Source of the DNA: Parabacteroides sp. Marseille-P3160
GTDB taxonomy: Bacteria > Bacteroidota > Bacteroidia > Bacteroidales > Tannerellaceae
Assembly: GCF_900162725.1 (NCBI RefSeq)
Contig: NZ_LT799418.1
Location: 375,194-439,193, forward strand
DNA: 64,000 bases
Direction: 5' to 3'
In this document: in pieces, positions 16,858 through 24,755 of the stretch
How positions within the stretch are numbered: position 1 is the stretch's first letter
Layout of the letters: every line of letters begins with the position of its first letter
Translations under genes and position numbers: made by a program
Notes under the pieces: generated by a model
Database searches by the model: none
Told to the model about the DNA's origin: nothing
Seen by the model: only the letters and a program-made list of their open reading frames with translations

Positions 16858-18303
16858 TTATGTTCTATTTTTCCCTTTCAGATAAAGAATGCATTCTTTA
16901 AAAACAACACTATCCATTTTCCACATAATCAAGATATAGAGACATGCAGACATTATTATTTTTACCCCAAATGATAAATATAGAGAATCTATATTTTTGC
17001 TGACCAACCAGGTGAAGAAAAAAGATATTAATGTGATCGATAAATATGGAATAATATCTTTTAGTACGTCTATTGTAGATAAATGAATTAAGTAATATAC
17101 AAAATAACTTTGTAATAATAATCCGACGAAAAAGATACTAAGGTAGGCTACAAGCATAGGCAAAACGCCATAAGGGAACATAAAAAAGATGATTAATAAT
17201 TGCAATAAACCGGTAGAAATTGTAATCCACATATAAATATTAGATTTTCCATGTGTCATTAGCAAGTTTGAAAATAATGTCCATAAATAGGCAAAAGCTC
17301 CCCAGATACAGAACAGTTGTAAAAAAGGTACAGCAGGACGCCACTTTTCTCCGATGGAAATGACTATAAATTCTTCTCCAACGAATGCAAGTCCTAACAT
17401 AAGAGGGAAAGATATAAAAGCTCCGAAACGAAGCATTTTACGAAGGACGTTTAATTGCCGTTCTTTATCTTCTACTACTTGCGCTAATATCGGTTGGGCC
17501 ACGCTGTTTATCATACTCCCAATAAAAGTTTGTCCCATTGACATCCATTTTTGTCCTTGTGTATAATGCCCGACCTGAGTTGCATTATAGAATTTTCCTA
17601 ATAACACCGAGAAGATGTTATTGTTGATTTGGTAGAATATATTAGAGAAGAATAATTTGGAACTAAATCCAAACATCTCTTTTAAAGGGATAAAATTAAT
17701 CTGCATCGTTGGATGCCAAGGCGAGAAATACCAGCGCAAAATTGTACTTATTCCGGCATAAAGCGCAGACTGTATAGCTAACCCCCAATAAGAGAAACCT
17801 GAAAGGGCCAGAAGAACTCCGGTTATACCGGAAAAGACTAAAGCTATAATCGTAATTTGAGCTTGTTCTTTTACCATCACATTCTTAAACAAATAAGCAT
17901 GTTGAGCCGTTCCTATCGAACCAAATAAGAAGCCTAAAAAAACGACACGTGACAAACCGACTAATTCGGGTTTCCTATAAAATTCAGCAATTAAAGGCGA
18001 TAAAAAGAAAAGCAATATATATAAAAGAATTCCACTTAACACATTAAACCAGAAAACGGCATTATAATCTTCATGGCTAAACGTGGTTTTATTAGCAAGT
18101 GCATTAGTAAAGCCACTTTCCAGGATGCTCGAAGCAATCGCTGAGAAAATGGCTAACATTCCTATCATGCCATAATCTTCAGCATTTAAGATTCGTGCTA
18201 AGATTATTCCAAAGACAAGACTAAATACTTGTTGCAGTCCGTTGCTTATTCCTCCCCAGAATAATCCCCTTGCAGTCTTATCTTTTAAGCTTTGTTCCGC
18301 CAT
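16858..18303 (-). CDS. wzx: Polysaccharide/oligosaccharide flippase (Wzx-like)
   Basis: A 481-residue membrane protein of the MOP (MurJ/Wzx/MATE-like) exporter superfamily, polysaccharide-transporter branch (WzxC-like). About 13-14 hydrophobic segments cover the whole length, and the N-terminal Lys-Thr-Ala-Arg-Gly-Leu-Phe-Trp-Gly-Gly sequence is typical of this group. It should flip an undecaprenyl-linked glycan from the cytoplasmic to the periplasmic face. The gene starts 6 nt after the dehydrogenase gene. No Wzy polymerase is visible in this locus, so the product may be a short oligosaccharide. Confidence 0.88.
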   Translation of the reverse strand: MAEQSLKDKTARGLFWGGISNGLQQVFSLVFGIILARILNAEDYGMIGMLAIFSAIASSILESGFTNALANKTTFSHEDYNAVFWFNVLSGILLYILLFFLSPLIAEFYRKPELVGLSRVVFLGFLFGSIGTAQHAYLFKNVMVKEQAQITIIALVFSGITGVLLALSGFSYWGLAIQSALYAGISTILRWYFSPWHPTMQINFIPLKEMFGFSSKLFFSNIFYQINNNIFSVLLGKFYNATQVGHYTQGQKWMSMGQTFIGSMINSVAQPILAQVVEDKERQLNVLRKMLRFGAFISFPLMLGLAFVGEEFIVISIGEKWRPAVPFLQLFCIWGAFAYLWTLFSNLLMTHGKSNIYMWITISTGLLQLLIIFFMFPYGVLPMLVAYLSIFFVGLLLQSYFVYYLIHLSTIDVLKDIIPYLSITLISFFFTWLVSKNIDSLYLSFGVKIIMSACLYILIMWKMDSVVFKECILYLKGKNRT

Positions 18304-18309
18304 CTTTTG

Positions 18310-19572
18310 TTATAACCTTCCGTCAACAAGACTTTTATCCAAAACGCTTTTCACATCGAAAAGAACGGTCGGCCGGGTAAGGGTAAAGCTAAAATCTATT
18401 TTCTTAAAAGCATCGTGGGCAACCGTGAGGATGATTGCATCGTATTGCTTCACGTCCGGAAGTGTCTCCAATAAAGTAATGCCATACTCCTCCCGGACTT
18501 CTTCTCTGAGGGCGTACGGATCGTAAACATCTACTTTGATGCCGAAATCTTTTAGCTCGTCTATCACGTCGACGACTTTGGTATTCCGGGTATCGGGACA
18601 GTTCTCTTTAAAAGTGAGGCCTAAGATAAGAACCCGGCTGTCAACGACTTTTATGCCGCGACGGATCATTAACTTAACGGTCTTCTGGGCGACAAAACGT
18701 CCCATTTCATTATTTACCGTCCGTCCCGATAAAATCACTTGCGGGTTATAACCCAGGCATTGCGACTTGTGAAGCAAGTAGTAAGGATCCACTCCGATGC
18801 AGTGTCCGCCGACTAATCCCGGTGAGAAGGGTAGGAAGTTCCATTTTGTGGCAGCCGCTTCTAAGACTTCGTGCGTGTCGATGTCCATCCGGTCAAAAAT
18901 TAGTGCCAGCTCGTTCATGAATGAAATATTGACGTCTCGCTGGGCGTTTTCAATCGCTTTGGAGGCTTCCGCTACCTTGATACTGGATGCCTTGTATGTT
19001 CCCGCCGTAATGACGGAACGGTACAGGGCATCGATCTTCTCCGCGATTTCCGGCGTGGAGCCGGAAACCACCTTTTTAATAGTTGCCAACGTATGCTTTT
19101 TATCGCCCGGATTGATGCGTTCGGGGGAATAGCCGCAGAAGAAATCGGTATTGTAAACCAGTCCCGAAGCCTTTTCCAGTACCGGCACGCAATCTTCTTC
19201 CGTACATCCCGGATAGACGGTTGATTCGTAAATGACGGTATCCCCCTTTTTCAGAAGTTTGCCGACCATATCCGAAGCGGAGAGGAGCGGCCCTAAATCC
19301 GGTGTTTTAAACCGGGTGATCGGGGTGGGTACCGTAACGATAAAGACCGTGCAGTCCCGTAAGTCTTCCGTCCGATTAGTCAGGATAAGGGCATTCGTCT
19401 TTTGTGGGCGAAGCAACCGTTCCGGCTCGGTTTCTTTCGTGCAGTCGATGCCATCCTTCAGTTCCCGGATTCGTTCGGTGTTGAGGTCATACCCCATCAC
19501 CCGATACTTTTCGCTGAAAGCGACAGCCAATGGAAGTCCTACATAACCTAATCCTATGATACCGATTTTCAT
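18310..19572 (-). CDS. Nucleotide-sugar 6-dehydrogenase (TviB/WbpO/WecC-like)
   Basis: A 420-residue NAD-dependent dehydrogenase that oxidises C6 of a UDP-HexNAc to the uronate. The open frame extends to 19851, but the start at 19572 is chosen because the Rossmann motif Ile-Gly-Ile-Ile-Gly-Leu-Gly-Tyr-Val-Gly begins at residue 3. The catalytic Cys is Cys258 in Gly-Gly-His-Cys-Ile-Gly-Val-Asp-Pro, and Phe-Lys-Glu-Asn-Cys-Pro-Asp-Thr-Arg-Asn is the usual C-terminal motif. The sequence fits the UDP-GalNAc/UDP-GlcNAc/UDP-ManNAc dehydrogenases rather than UDP-glucose dehydrogenase; which HexNAc is used is uncertain. It is the first gene of the minus-strand glycan operon. Confidence 0.87.
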   Translation of the reverse strand: MKIGIIGLGYVGLPLAVAFSEKYRVMGYDLNTERIRELKDGIDCTKETEPERLLRPQKTNALILTNRTEDLRDCTVFIVTVPTPITRFKTPDLGPLLSASDMVGKLLKKGDTVIYESTVYPGCTEEDCVPVLEKASGLVYNTDFFCGYSPERINPGDKKHTLATIKKVVSGSTPEIAEKIDALYRSVITAGTYKASSIKVAEASKAIENAQRDVNISFMNELALIFDRMDIDTHEVLEAAATKWNFLPFSPGLVGGHCIGVDPYYLLHKSQCLGYNPQVILSGRTVNNEMGRFVAQKTVKLMIRRGIKVVDSRVLILGLTFKENCPDTRNTKVVDVIDELKDFGIKVDVYDPYALREEVREEYGITLLETLPDVKQYDAIILTVAHDAFKKIDFSFTLTRPTVLFDVKSVLDKSLVDGRL

Positions 19573-19642
19573 TTCTTTTTTACTTACCTCATGGGTATAA
19601 CAAAATCCCGTCAGTCCCAATGTTGAGATGACAAAATTTCTG

Positions 19643-19650
19643 CAAATATA
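19643..19650 (-). promoter_or_regulatory. Promoter -7 element of the glycan operon
   Basis: Reads TATATTTG on the minus strand, 70 nt before the dehydrogenase start at 19572. The -33 element is not clear. Confidence 0.4.
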
Positions 19651-19890
19651 CATATTCGCAGCAGATTGTTCTTTGAATAAACGCTGTATTTCGTGTAAAA
19701 TTGTTTGTATGCAATCCTTTGTTTTTACATTCCCGGACACCGAGATTCTGATTGGTGGCTGGAAGATTTTGGAAAGCCGCAACTCAAAAAAAGATTTGGC
19801 TTGTGCGAAAAAAATCCGGCAATATTCCATCGAATCATTGGCAAGCGGCAATTATGAAAGCAAACTTTTCACTAGTAACCCTTTTCTCAT

Positions 19891-19898
19891 TATCTTTG
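19891..19898 (+). promoter_or_regulatory. Promoter -7 element of ahcY
   Basis: TATCTTTG, 28 nt before the first possible ahcY start. Confidence 0.5.
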
Positions 19899-19926
19899 CA
19901 GCGTAAACGTTTGTATAATTTAATTT

Positions 19927-21351
19927 ATGACTATGTCACAATTATTCCCTGATAATCTGCCTTATAAAGTAGCGGATATCAATCTGGCGGATTTCGGACG
20001 CAAAGAGATCGAAATCGCCGAACACGAAATGCCGGGATTAATGGCGGTACGCGAAAAGTATGCCGCATCGCTTCCCCTGAAAGGGGCGCGTATCACCGGT
20101 TCATTGCATATGACTATTCAGACTGCAGTGTTAATCGAAACTTTGGTTGCTTTAGGCGCAGAGGTTCGGTGGGCAAGTTGTAATATTTTTTCGACGCAGG
20201 ATCATGCAGCGGCTGCAATTGCGGCTTTCGGCGTGCCGGTCTTTGCCTGGAAGGGCGAAAGCCTCGAAGAATATTGGTGGTGCACGGATCAAGCGCTTCG
20301 TTTTCCCGGCGGGAAAGGACCGCACCTGATCGTAGACGACGGGGGAGACGCTTCGCTGCTCGTTCATTGGGGGTATAAGGCGGAGAATGACGCTGAAACG
20401 ATTCATCGCAAGGGAGCGAACCACGAGGAACAGGTGATTCTGGATACGCTCCAACGTATCCTGGCGGAAGATCCCCAACGTTGGCACCGGACGGTGGCCG
20501 AAATGAAAGGAGTTTCGGAAGAAACGACTACCGGTGTACACCGTCTTTACCAGATGATGGAACGAGGTGATTTGTTGGTTCCGGCCATCAACGTAAACGA
20601 CTCTGTGACGAAATCGAAATTCGACAACCTGTACGGCTGTCGCGAATCTCTGGCAGATGGTATCAAGCGGGCAACCGACGTGATGATTGCCGGCAAGGTA
20701 GTCGTTGTCGCCGGATATGGGGATGTGGGCAAGGGCTGCGCCCATTCGATGCGTTCTTACGGGGCACGGGTACTCGTGACCGAAGTCGATCCGATCTGCG
20801 CCTTGCAGGCCGCGATGGAAGGCTTTGAAGTAACAACCATGGAGGAGGCTGTCAAGGAAGGCAATATTTTTGTTACCACGACCGGAAATTGCGATATCAT
20901 TACGATCGGGCATATGGCGCAGATGAAGGATCAGGCGATTGTCTGCAACATCGGTCACTTCGATAACGAAATACAGGTAGACAAGTTGGTCAACTATCCG
21001 AACATCATACACGTCAATATCAAACCGCAGGTCGATAAGTACACATTTCCGACGGGAAATTCCATCTTCCTGCTGGCCGAAGGTCGTCTGGTGAACTTGG
21101 GTTGTGCAACCGGACATCCTTCCTTCGTAATGAGTAATTCCTTTACCAATCAGGTATTGGCCCAGATGGATCTTTGGGAAAAACCGTATGAAGTGGGTGT
21201 CTATCGCTTACCGAAACGCTTGGACGAAGAGGTAGCCCGCCTGCATCTCGCCCGTATCGGAGTAAAACTGACGACGCTGACGGAAAAGCAGGCCGAGTAT
21301 CTGGGGGTATCGGTCAACGGCCCTTACAAAGCCGATCACTATCGATATTAA
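19927..21351 (+). CDS. ahcY: Adenosylhomocysteinase (S-adenosylhomocysteine hydrolase)
   Basis: A 474-residue enzyme (472 if the second ATG at 19933 is used) that reversibly splits S-adenosylhomocysteine into adenosine and homocysteine, clearing the product inhibitor of methyltransferases. The substrate region [10 protein letters not shown], [12 protein letters not shown] and the NAD-binding Gly-Tyr-Gly-Asp-Val-Gly-Lys-Gly motif are complete, and the C-terminal Lys-Ala-Asp-His-Tyr-Arg-Tyr is the invariant end that reaches into the neighbouring subunit. It is transcribed alone. Confidence 0.97.
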   Translation: MTMSQLFPDNLPYKVADINLADFGRKEIEIAEHEMPGLMAVREKYAASLPLKGARITGSLHMTIQTAVLIETLVALGAEVRWASCNIFSTQDHAAAAIAAFGVPVFAWKGESLEEYWWCTDQALRFPGGKGPHLIVDDGGDASLLVHWGYKAENDAETIHRKGANHEEQVILDTLQRILAEDPQRWHRTVAEMKGVSEETTTGVHRLYQMMERGDLLVPAINVNDSVTKSKFDNLYGCRESLADGIKRATDVMIAGKVVVVAGYGDVGKGCAHSMRSYGARVLVTEVDPICALQAAMEGFEVTTMEEAVKEGNIFVTTTGNCDIITIGHMAQMKDQAIVCNIGHFDNEIQVDKLVNYPNIIHVNIKPQVDKYTFPTGNSIFLLAEGRLVNLGCATGHPSFVMSNSFTNQVLAQMDLWEKPYEVGVYRLPKRLDEEVARLHLARIGVKLTTLTEKQAEYLGVSVNGPYKADHYRY

Positions 21352-21390
21352 AAGGAACTGAAAATTAAGGAAAAATGCTATAAGAAATTC

Positions 21391-21468
21391 ATAACTATGA
21401 CTGCGCGCAGTCATAGTTATGATTGCATTCGTTCATAGTTATGACTGTGTTCATTCATAGCTATCATT
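21391..21468. repeat. 22-bp-period palindromic tandem repeat, block 3
   Basis: Units start at 21391, 21413, 21435 and 21457, each 22 bp and beginning CATA(A/G). The first unit plus the next 10 bases forms a perfect 32-bp palindrome (21391-21422, centre at 21406/21407). The block lies between the convergent ends of ahcY and the GH140-like gene and could also serve as a bidirectional transcript end. It keeps the TTCATAGYTRT string of the block at 37435 but otherwise differs. Confidence 0.65.
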
Positions 21469-21558
21469 TTTTTAGTTAATAAGAGAATGACTTTTGACAC
21501 CCCCCTTTTTTAATCAAGTCAAGTTCTGAACCATTCGAAACACTGAATTTTTCTGCTT

Positions 21559-22998
21559 TTAGAACCTCTTTTTGCCGTTTATCCGATGGGGGAGAAGATC
21601 TTCGTTTCCAATCTGCCGGATAGGATAATTGGCTTCAAGGTCATCCAGAACCAATACCCAGTCGTTGCCTTTCCCTTCGGTCAAAGGATAAAACCATTGA
21701 GGTTTCCCTCCGTCATAGATGCCGATTCCGATAAATTGCCCCGAACGGACGTCGAACCAGCTTGCCCGGATTTTCTTTCCGGATAGTTTGCCAAGGTCGA
21801 CCTCAAAAGGTTTACCGGATTCTGTATAGACCATTGCGTACGATCCGGAACGATCCCTTGTGGCGGTAATGCGGTCGTTGGCGTTATAGGTTTCCGACAA
21901 AAGGATCGTCTGGTCGGGAATACGGGAGAAGAAAGGACGGCTTTCGATTAATTTCCGCCCATATCCCATTTGATAGGAGGCGATAAGTGGAAGCGATTCT
22001 TTCCAAGTCCGGAGAGGCCCGTTAACCGGCTCCCTGTCTTTCGTCCACATTTGCCAGATGGCATGGCATCCTTGTGTATGGCCGAGAGCGCCGGAGAAAA
22101 CCTCATGATAGAAAAAACGACGGGTATGAAAATCGGTAGAGGTACCGTATTTATCCCGGTCGAAGCAGATAGGATGTTCGTCATAGAGCGGTTCTCCGTC
22201 TATTACCGGTTTGACGGGCGTCCGGTTATATTCCCCCTGTATTCTGTTCCATACATCCGTATCATAACAATGCCCGTTTTGCTGCATATTGAAATCCAGC
22301 CATTCGTCCGAATGGAAGAGAGTGGCGGAACTTGCTCCTCCGGACGGATGAAAAGTCATCAGGCATTTCGAATAATCTTCTTTTCCGGAGATTCCGAGAG
22401 CGATACCCCGGGCCATTTTCCGGATAATCTCTTCATAGCCTTTGGCGTCACGGTCCCCGCCCAGGATCCAGATGATATTTTTCTTTTCTTTATAGCGATT
22501 CCCTAAAAACCGGCCGTACTTTTCCGCTTTTTCGGGACTGTCGAAGATAACGGGGCCTACTCCCCAGGCCTTGTTGAATTTATCGCCCCAGGTAGGCAGC
22601 AGCCCGATCACCATTCCTAACGAATCGGCGAGGTTGATCACAAAATCCACCTGGCGGAAATAGTTTTCATTCGGCTGGGAATATCCGGGATCCGTAAAAG
22701 GCAGATCGCCGTAGGCATTCGGAACTTTGAGCCCGTCCAGCTCGGCCAACACGACGGCCTGGATCACGGTGTATCCTTTCATCCGGCGGTCGGATAGATA
22801 CATGCGTGCGCTTTCCCGATCGAGGCGGTGGAAGAGTTCCCAAGCCGTATCTCCCAAGTAGAAGAACGGAGTGCCGTCTTCATATTGGAGATACCGACCT
22901 TCCGGGTGAACGAATATTTTCCCATGCAGGGATGTCTGGGCATGGCAAAGCAAAAGAGAGCCCATGACAAGGAGGAGAGTGCAAAGTACTTTTTTCAT
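21559..22998 (-). CDS. GH140-like glycoside hydrolase (DUF4038)
   Basis: A 479-residue secreted protein with an N-terminal signal peptide ending near Cys-His-Ala-Gln (about residues 18-21). It has a DUF4038-type (beta/alpha)8 catalytic domain (about 25-380), seen from Gly-Asp-Thr-Ala-Trp-Glu-Leu-Phe-His and Trp-Ile-Leu-Gly-Gly-Asp-Arg, and a C-terminal beta-rich domain (about 390-475) of the putative collagen-binding type with Trp-Phe-Asp-Val-Arg-Ser-Gly. Family GH140 includes apiosidases acting on rhamnogalacturonan II. The likely acid residues are Asp in Gly-Gly-Asp-Arg and Glu in Ile-Asp-Gly-Glu-Pro. The uronate operon at 53-58 kb gives pectin use some support, but this gene is not linked to a SusCD pair here. 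Confidence 0.8.
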   Translation of the reverse strand: MKKVLCTLLLVMGSLLLCHAQTSLHGKIFVHPEGRYLQYEDGTPFFYLGDTAWELFHRLDRESARMYLSDRRMKGYTVIQAVVLAELDGLKVPNAYGDLPFTDPGYSQPNENYFRQVDFVINLADSLGMVIGLLPTWGDKFNKAWGVGPVIFDSPEKAEKYGRFLGNRYKEKKNIIWILGGDRDAKGYEEIIRKMARGIALGISGKEDYSKCLMTFHPSGGASSATLFHSDEWLDFNMQQNGHCYDTDVWNRIQGEYNRTPVKPVIDGEPLYDEHPICFDRDKYGTSTDFHTRRFFYHEVFSGALGHTQGCHAIWQMWTKDREPVNGPLRTWKESLPLIASYQMGYGRKLIESRPFFSRIPDQTILLSETYNANDRITATRDRSGSYAMVYTESGKPFEVDLGKLSGKKIRASWFDVRSGQFIGIGIYDGGKPQWFYPLTEGKGNDWVLVLDDLEANYPIRQIGNEDLLPHRINGKKRF

Positions 22999-23118
22999 CT
23001 ATTGATTCAAGTTTTTAAGATTTAACATCAGGTCTGTTTTTTCCGGGGAGAATCCTTTTTGCGAAGATAAGATTTTGTTGACATATATGTAGCAATTTTT
23101 ATTACTAATCTTATTTTT

Positions 23119-23127
23119 ATACCTTTG
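23119..23127 (+). promoter_or_regulatory. Possible promoter of a small structured RNA
   Basis: TACCTTTG at 23120-23127 on the plus strand fits the -7 consensus. Transcription would begin near 23131-23134, at the first base pairs of the folded region described next. There is no plus-strand coding gene downstream. Confidence 0.35.
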
Positions 23128-23130
23128 CAA

Positions 23131-23230
23131 GTGGTTTATGGAAACAAAGAGGCTGCTTCCCGGAGGGAAGCAGCCTTTAGATACAACGGACGGTTTTCAC
23201 AAACAATCCGTTATTAAAAACATAAACCAC
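23131..23230 (+). ncRNA. Candidate structured small RNA or sulfur-operon 3' UTR structure
   Basis: A closed fold can be drawn: GTGGTTTATG (23131-23140) pairs perfectly with CATAAACCAC (23221-23230), enclosing a strong 12-bp hairpin (23150-23176) and a weaker 6-bp hairpin AACGGA/TCCGTT (23185-23212), giving a three-way junction. A TACCTTTG promoter box ends 4 nt before it. On the minus strand the same DNA is the 3' region of the cysteine desulfurase gene. Strand and existence of a transcript are uncertain. Confidence 0.35.
23150..23176 (-). terminator. Terminator of the encapsulin-sulfur operon
   Basis: A perfect 12-bp stem (AGGCTGCTTCCC with GGGAAGCAGCCT) and a 3-nt loop, followed on the minus strand by CTTTGTTT. 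It lies about 75 nt beyond the cysteine desulfurase stop codon. Confidence 0.65.
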
Positions 23231-23252
23231 ACAAACCTAAATAGATCGTTAT

Positions 23253-24755
23253 TTATGATCGGCGTTCGTTTATTATTTTCCGAACGGCGGTAACCAATTT
23301 GTCGATTTCTTCTTTTGTATTGTAAAAGGCGAAAGTCGGGCGAACGCTGGCTTCATAACCCAGACGGCGCAGGGCCGGTTGGGCACAATGGTGCCCTGCA
23401 CGGACTGCTATTCCTTCCTGGTCGAGCAATCGACCGACTTCAGGCGTGGGAACATCGTCCAATACGAAAGAGACGACGCTTACCCGTCGCTTCGGATTCC
23501 CGATCAATGTCAGGCCGGGGGTCCGTCCCAGTTGGGTGCGGGCGTATTCTGTCAATTCGTGTTCGTATTTTTCAATATTATGAATACCTATGCGGCTGAC
23601 ATAGTCCAGGGCAACACCCAATCCGACGGCATCCGCCACATTGGGCGTACCGGCCTCGAAGCGAGCGGGAGGTACGTTGAATAGAGTTTCTTCAAATGTT
23701 ACATCCTGGATCATATTGCCGCCACCTTGCCATGGAGGCAGCCGGTTGAGCATTTCTTTCTTTCCATAGACCGCCCCGATTCCTGTCGGCGCATAGATTT
23801 TATGGCCGGAGAAGACGAAAAAATCAGCTCCGAGTTCCTGTATGTCGATCGGCGTATGGGCAATTGATTGCGCCCCGTCGATAAGCGTACGCGCTCCCCA
23901 GCGCTTGGCTGAAGCAATGATTTCTTTGATCGGATTGATCGTTCCGAAGGTATTATTGACATGCGGCAGGGCGACAATCCTAGTCTTCGGGCCGAGCAGG
24001 CGTTCATAGTCGTCCAGCAGGATATCCCCGTTATCGTTGATCGGTATGGGAATCAGTTTGGCTCCCCGTTCCTTGGTTATCAGTTGCCACGGGACGATAT
24101 TCGCATGGTGATCCAGGGTGGAAACGAGTACTTCGTCTCCCGGTTCCAGATATTTGCGGCCAAAAGTCTGGGCTATGAGATTGATCCCTTCCGTTGTCCC
24201 CCGGACGAAAATGATTTCTTCGGGAGAAGCGGCGTTGATAAATTTCCGCACTTTCTCACGGGCCGCTTCGTATTCATCCGTCGCACGGGCCGCCAGCGTA
24301 TGCGCTCCCCGGTGGATATTCGAATTGTCATGCCGGTAGAAATGACTGATCGCATCAATCACTTGCTGGGGTTTTTGGGTAGTGGCCCCGTTATCGAACC
24401 AGATCAGGTCCTTCCCATGCACTTTCTGATGAAGAATCGGAAAGTCCTTCCGGATGGCCTGTACATTCAGCGTGTCTTCTTCGTTGTATGAGATCTTGCG
24501 CAGCACTTCGGTTTCGGGGATACCGATGCCGAAATCTCCGTTGAAAGAGTGGCTGCTCCCTATTCCGGAAGGCTTCAACAAATTCTCTAACGAGGCATAG
24601 ACTTGGCTGAGGTCGAGGGCTTCCGCATCATCGGGAAAAACCTCTCTGACCTCCTCTTTCACCTCCTCGGGACATAATGGGGAAGCAATCTGGCGAAGCC
24701 TCCCGATATCTTCCCATCCGCCCCCGGTGAATGGATTGTCTAATTCGTAAGCCAT
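23253..24755 (-). CDS. Encapsulin-associated cysteine desulfurase (SufS-like cargo)
   Basis: A 500-residue PLP-dependent enzyme that takes sulfur from cysteine, giving alanine and an enzyme persulfide. The class V aminotransferase core starts near residue 97; Lys319 in Ser-Gly-His-Lys-Ile-Tyr-Ala-Pro-Thr-Gly is the PLP lysine and Cys457 in Arg-Ala-Gly-His-His-Cys-Ala-Gln-Pro is the persulfide cysteine. Residues 1-96 are an extra, low-complexity, acidic and Gly/Ser-rich extension not found in ordinary SufS (about 400-410 residues). In family 2 encapsulin systems such extensions are disordered and direct the enzyme into the shell. Its ATG overlaps the stop codon of the shell gene by one base (TAATG), so the two are translationally coupled. 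It is the last gene of the sulfur operon. Confidence 0.9.
   Translation of the reverse strand: MAYELDNPFTGGGWEDIGRLRQIASPLCPEEVKEEVREVFPDDAEALDLSQVYASLENLLKPSGIGSSHSFNGDFGIGIPETEVLRKISYNEEDTLNVQAIRKDFPILHQKVHGKDLIWFDNGATTQKPQQVIDAISHFYRHDNSNIHRGAHTLAARATDEYEAAREKVRKFINAASPEEIIFVRGTTEGINLIAQTFGRKYLEPGDEVLVSTLDHHANIVPWQLITKERGAKLIPIPINDNGDILLDDYERLLGPKTRIVALPHVNNTFGTINPIKEIIASAKRWGARTLIDGAQSIAHTPIDIQELGADFFVFSGHKIYAPTGIGAVYGKKEMLNRLPPWQGGGNMIQDVTFEETLFNVPPARFEAGTPNVADAVGLGVALDYVSRIGIHNIEKYEHELTEYARTQLGRTPGLTLIGNPKRRVSVVSFVLDDVPTPEVGRLLDQEGIAVRAGHHCAQPALRRLGYEASVRPTFAFYNTKEEIDKLVTAVRKIINERRS

Larger units (their letters stand above)
19573..19926. other. Intergenic region with divergent promoters
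   Basis: The stretch between the glycan operon and ahcY holds a minus-strand -7 element (19643-19650) and a plus-strand one (19891-19898). An open frame on the minus strand continues through it but has no recognisable protein content. No riboswitch-like structure was recognised upstream of ahcY; the ahcY leader is only about 20 nt. Confidence 0.5.

Noticed and set aside
20152-21117. Long minus-strand frame opposite ahcY
   Set aside because: Antisense shadow of a highly conserved gene; no recognisable protein features.
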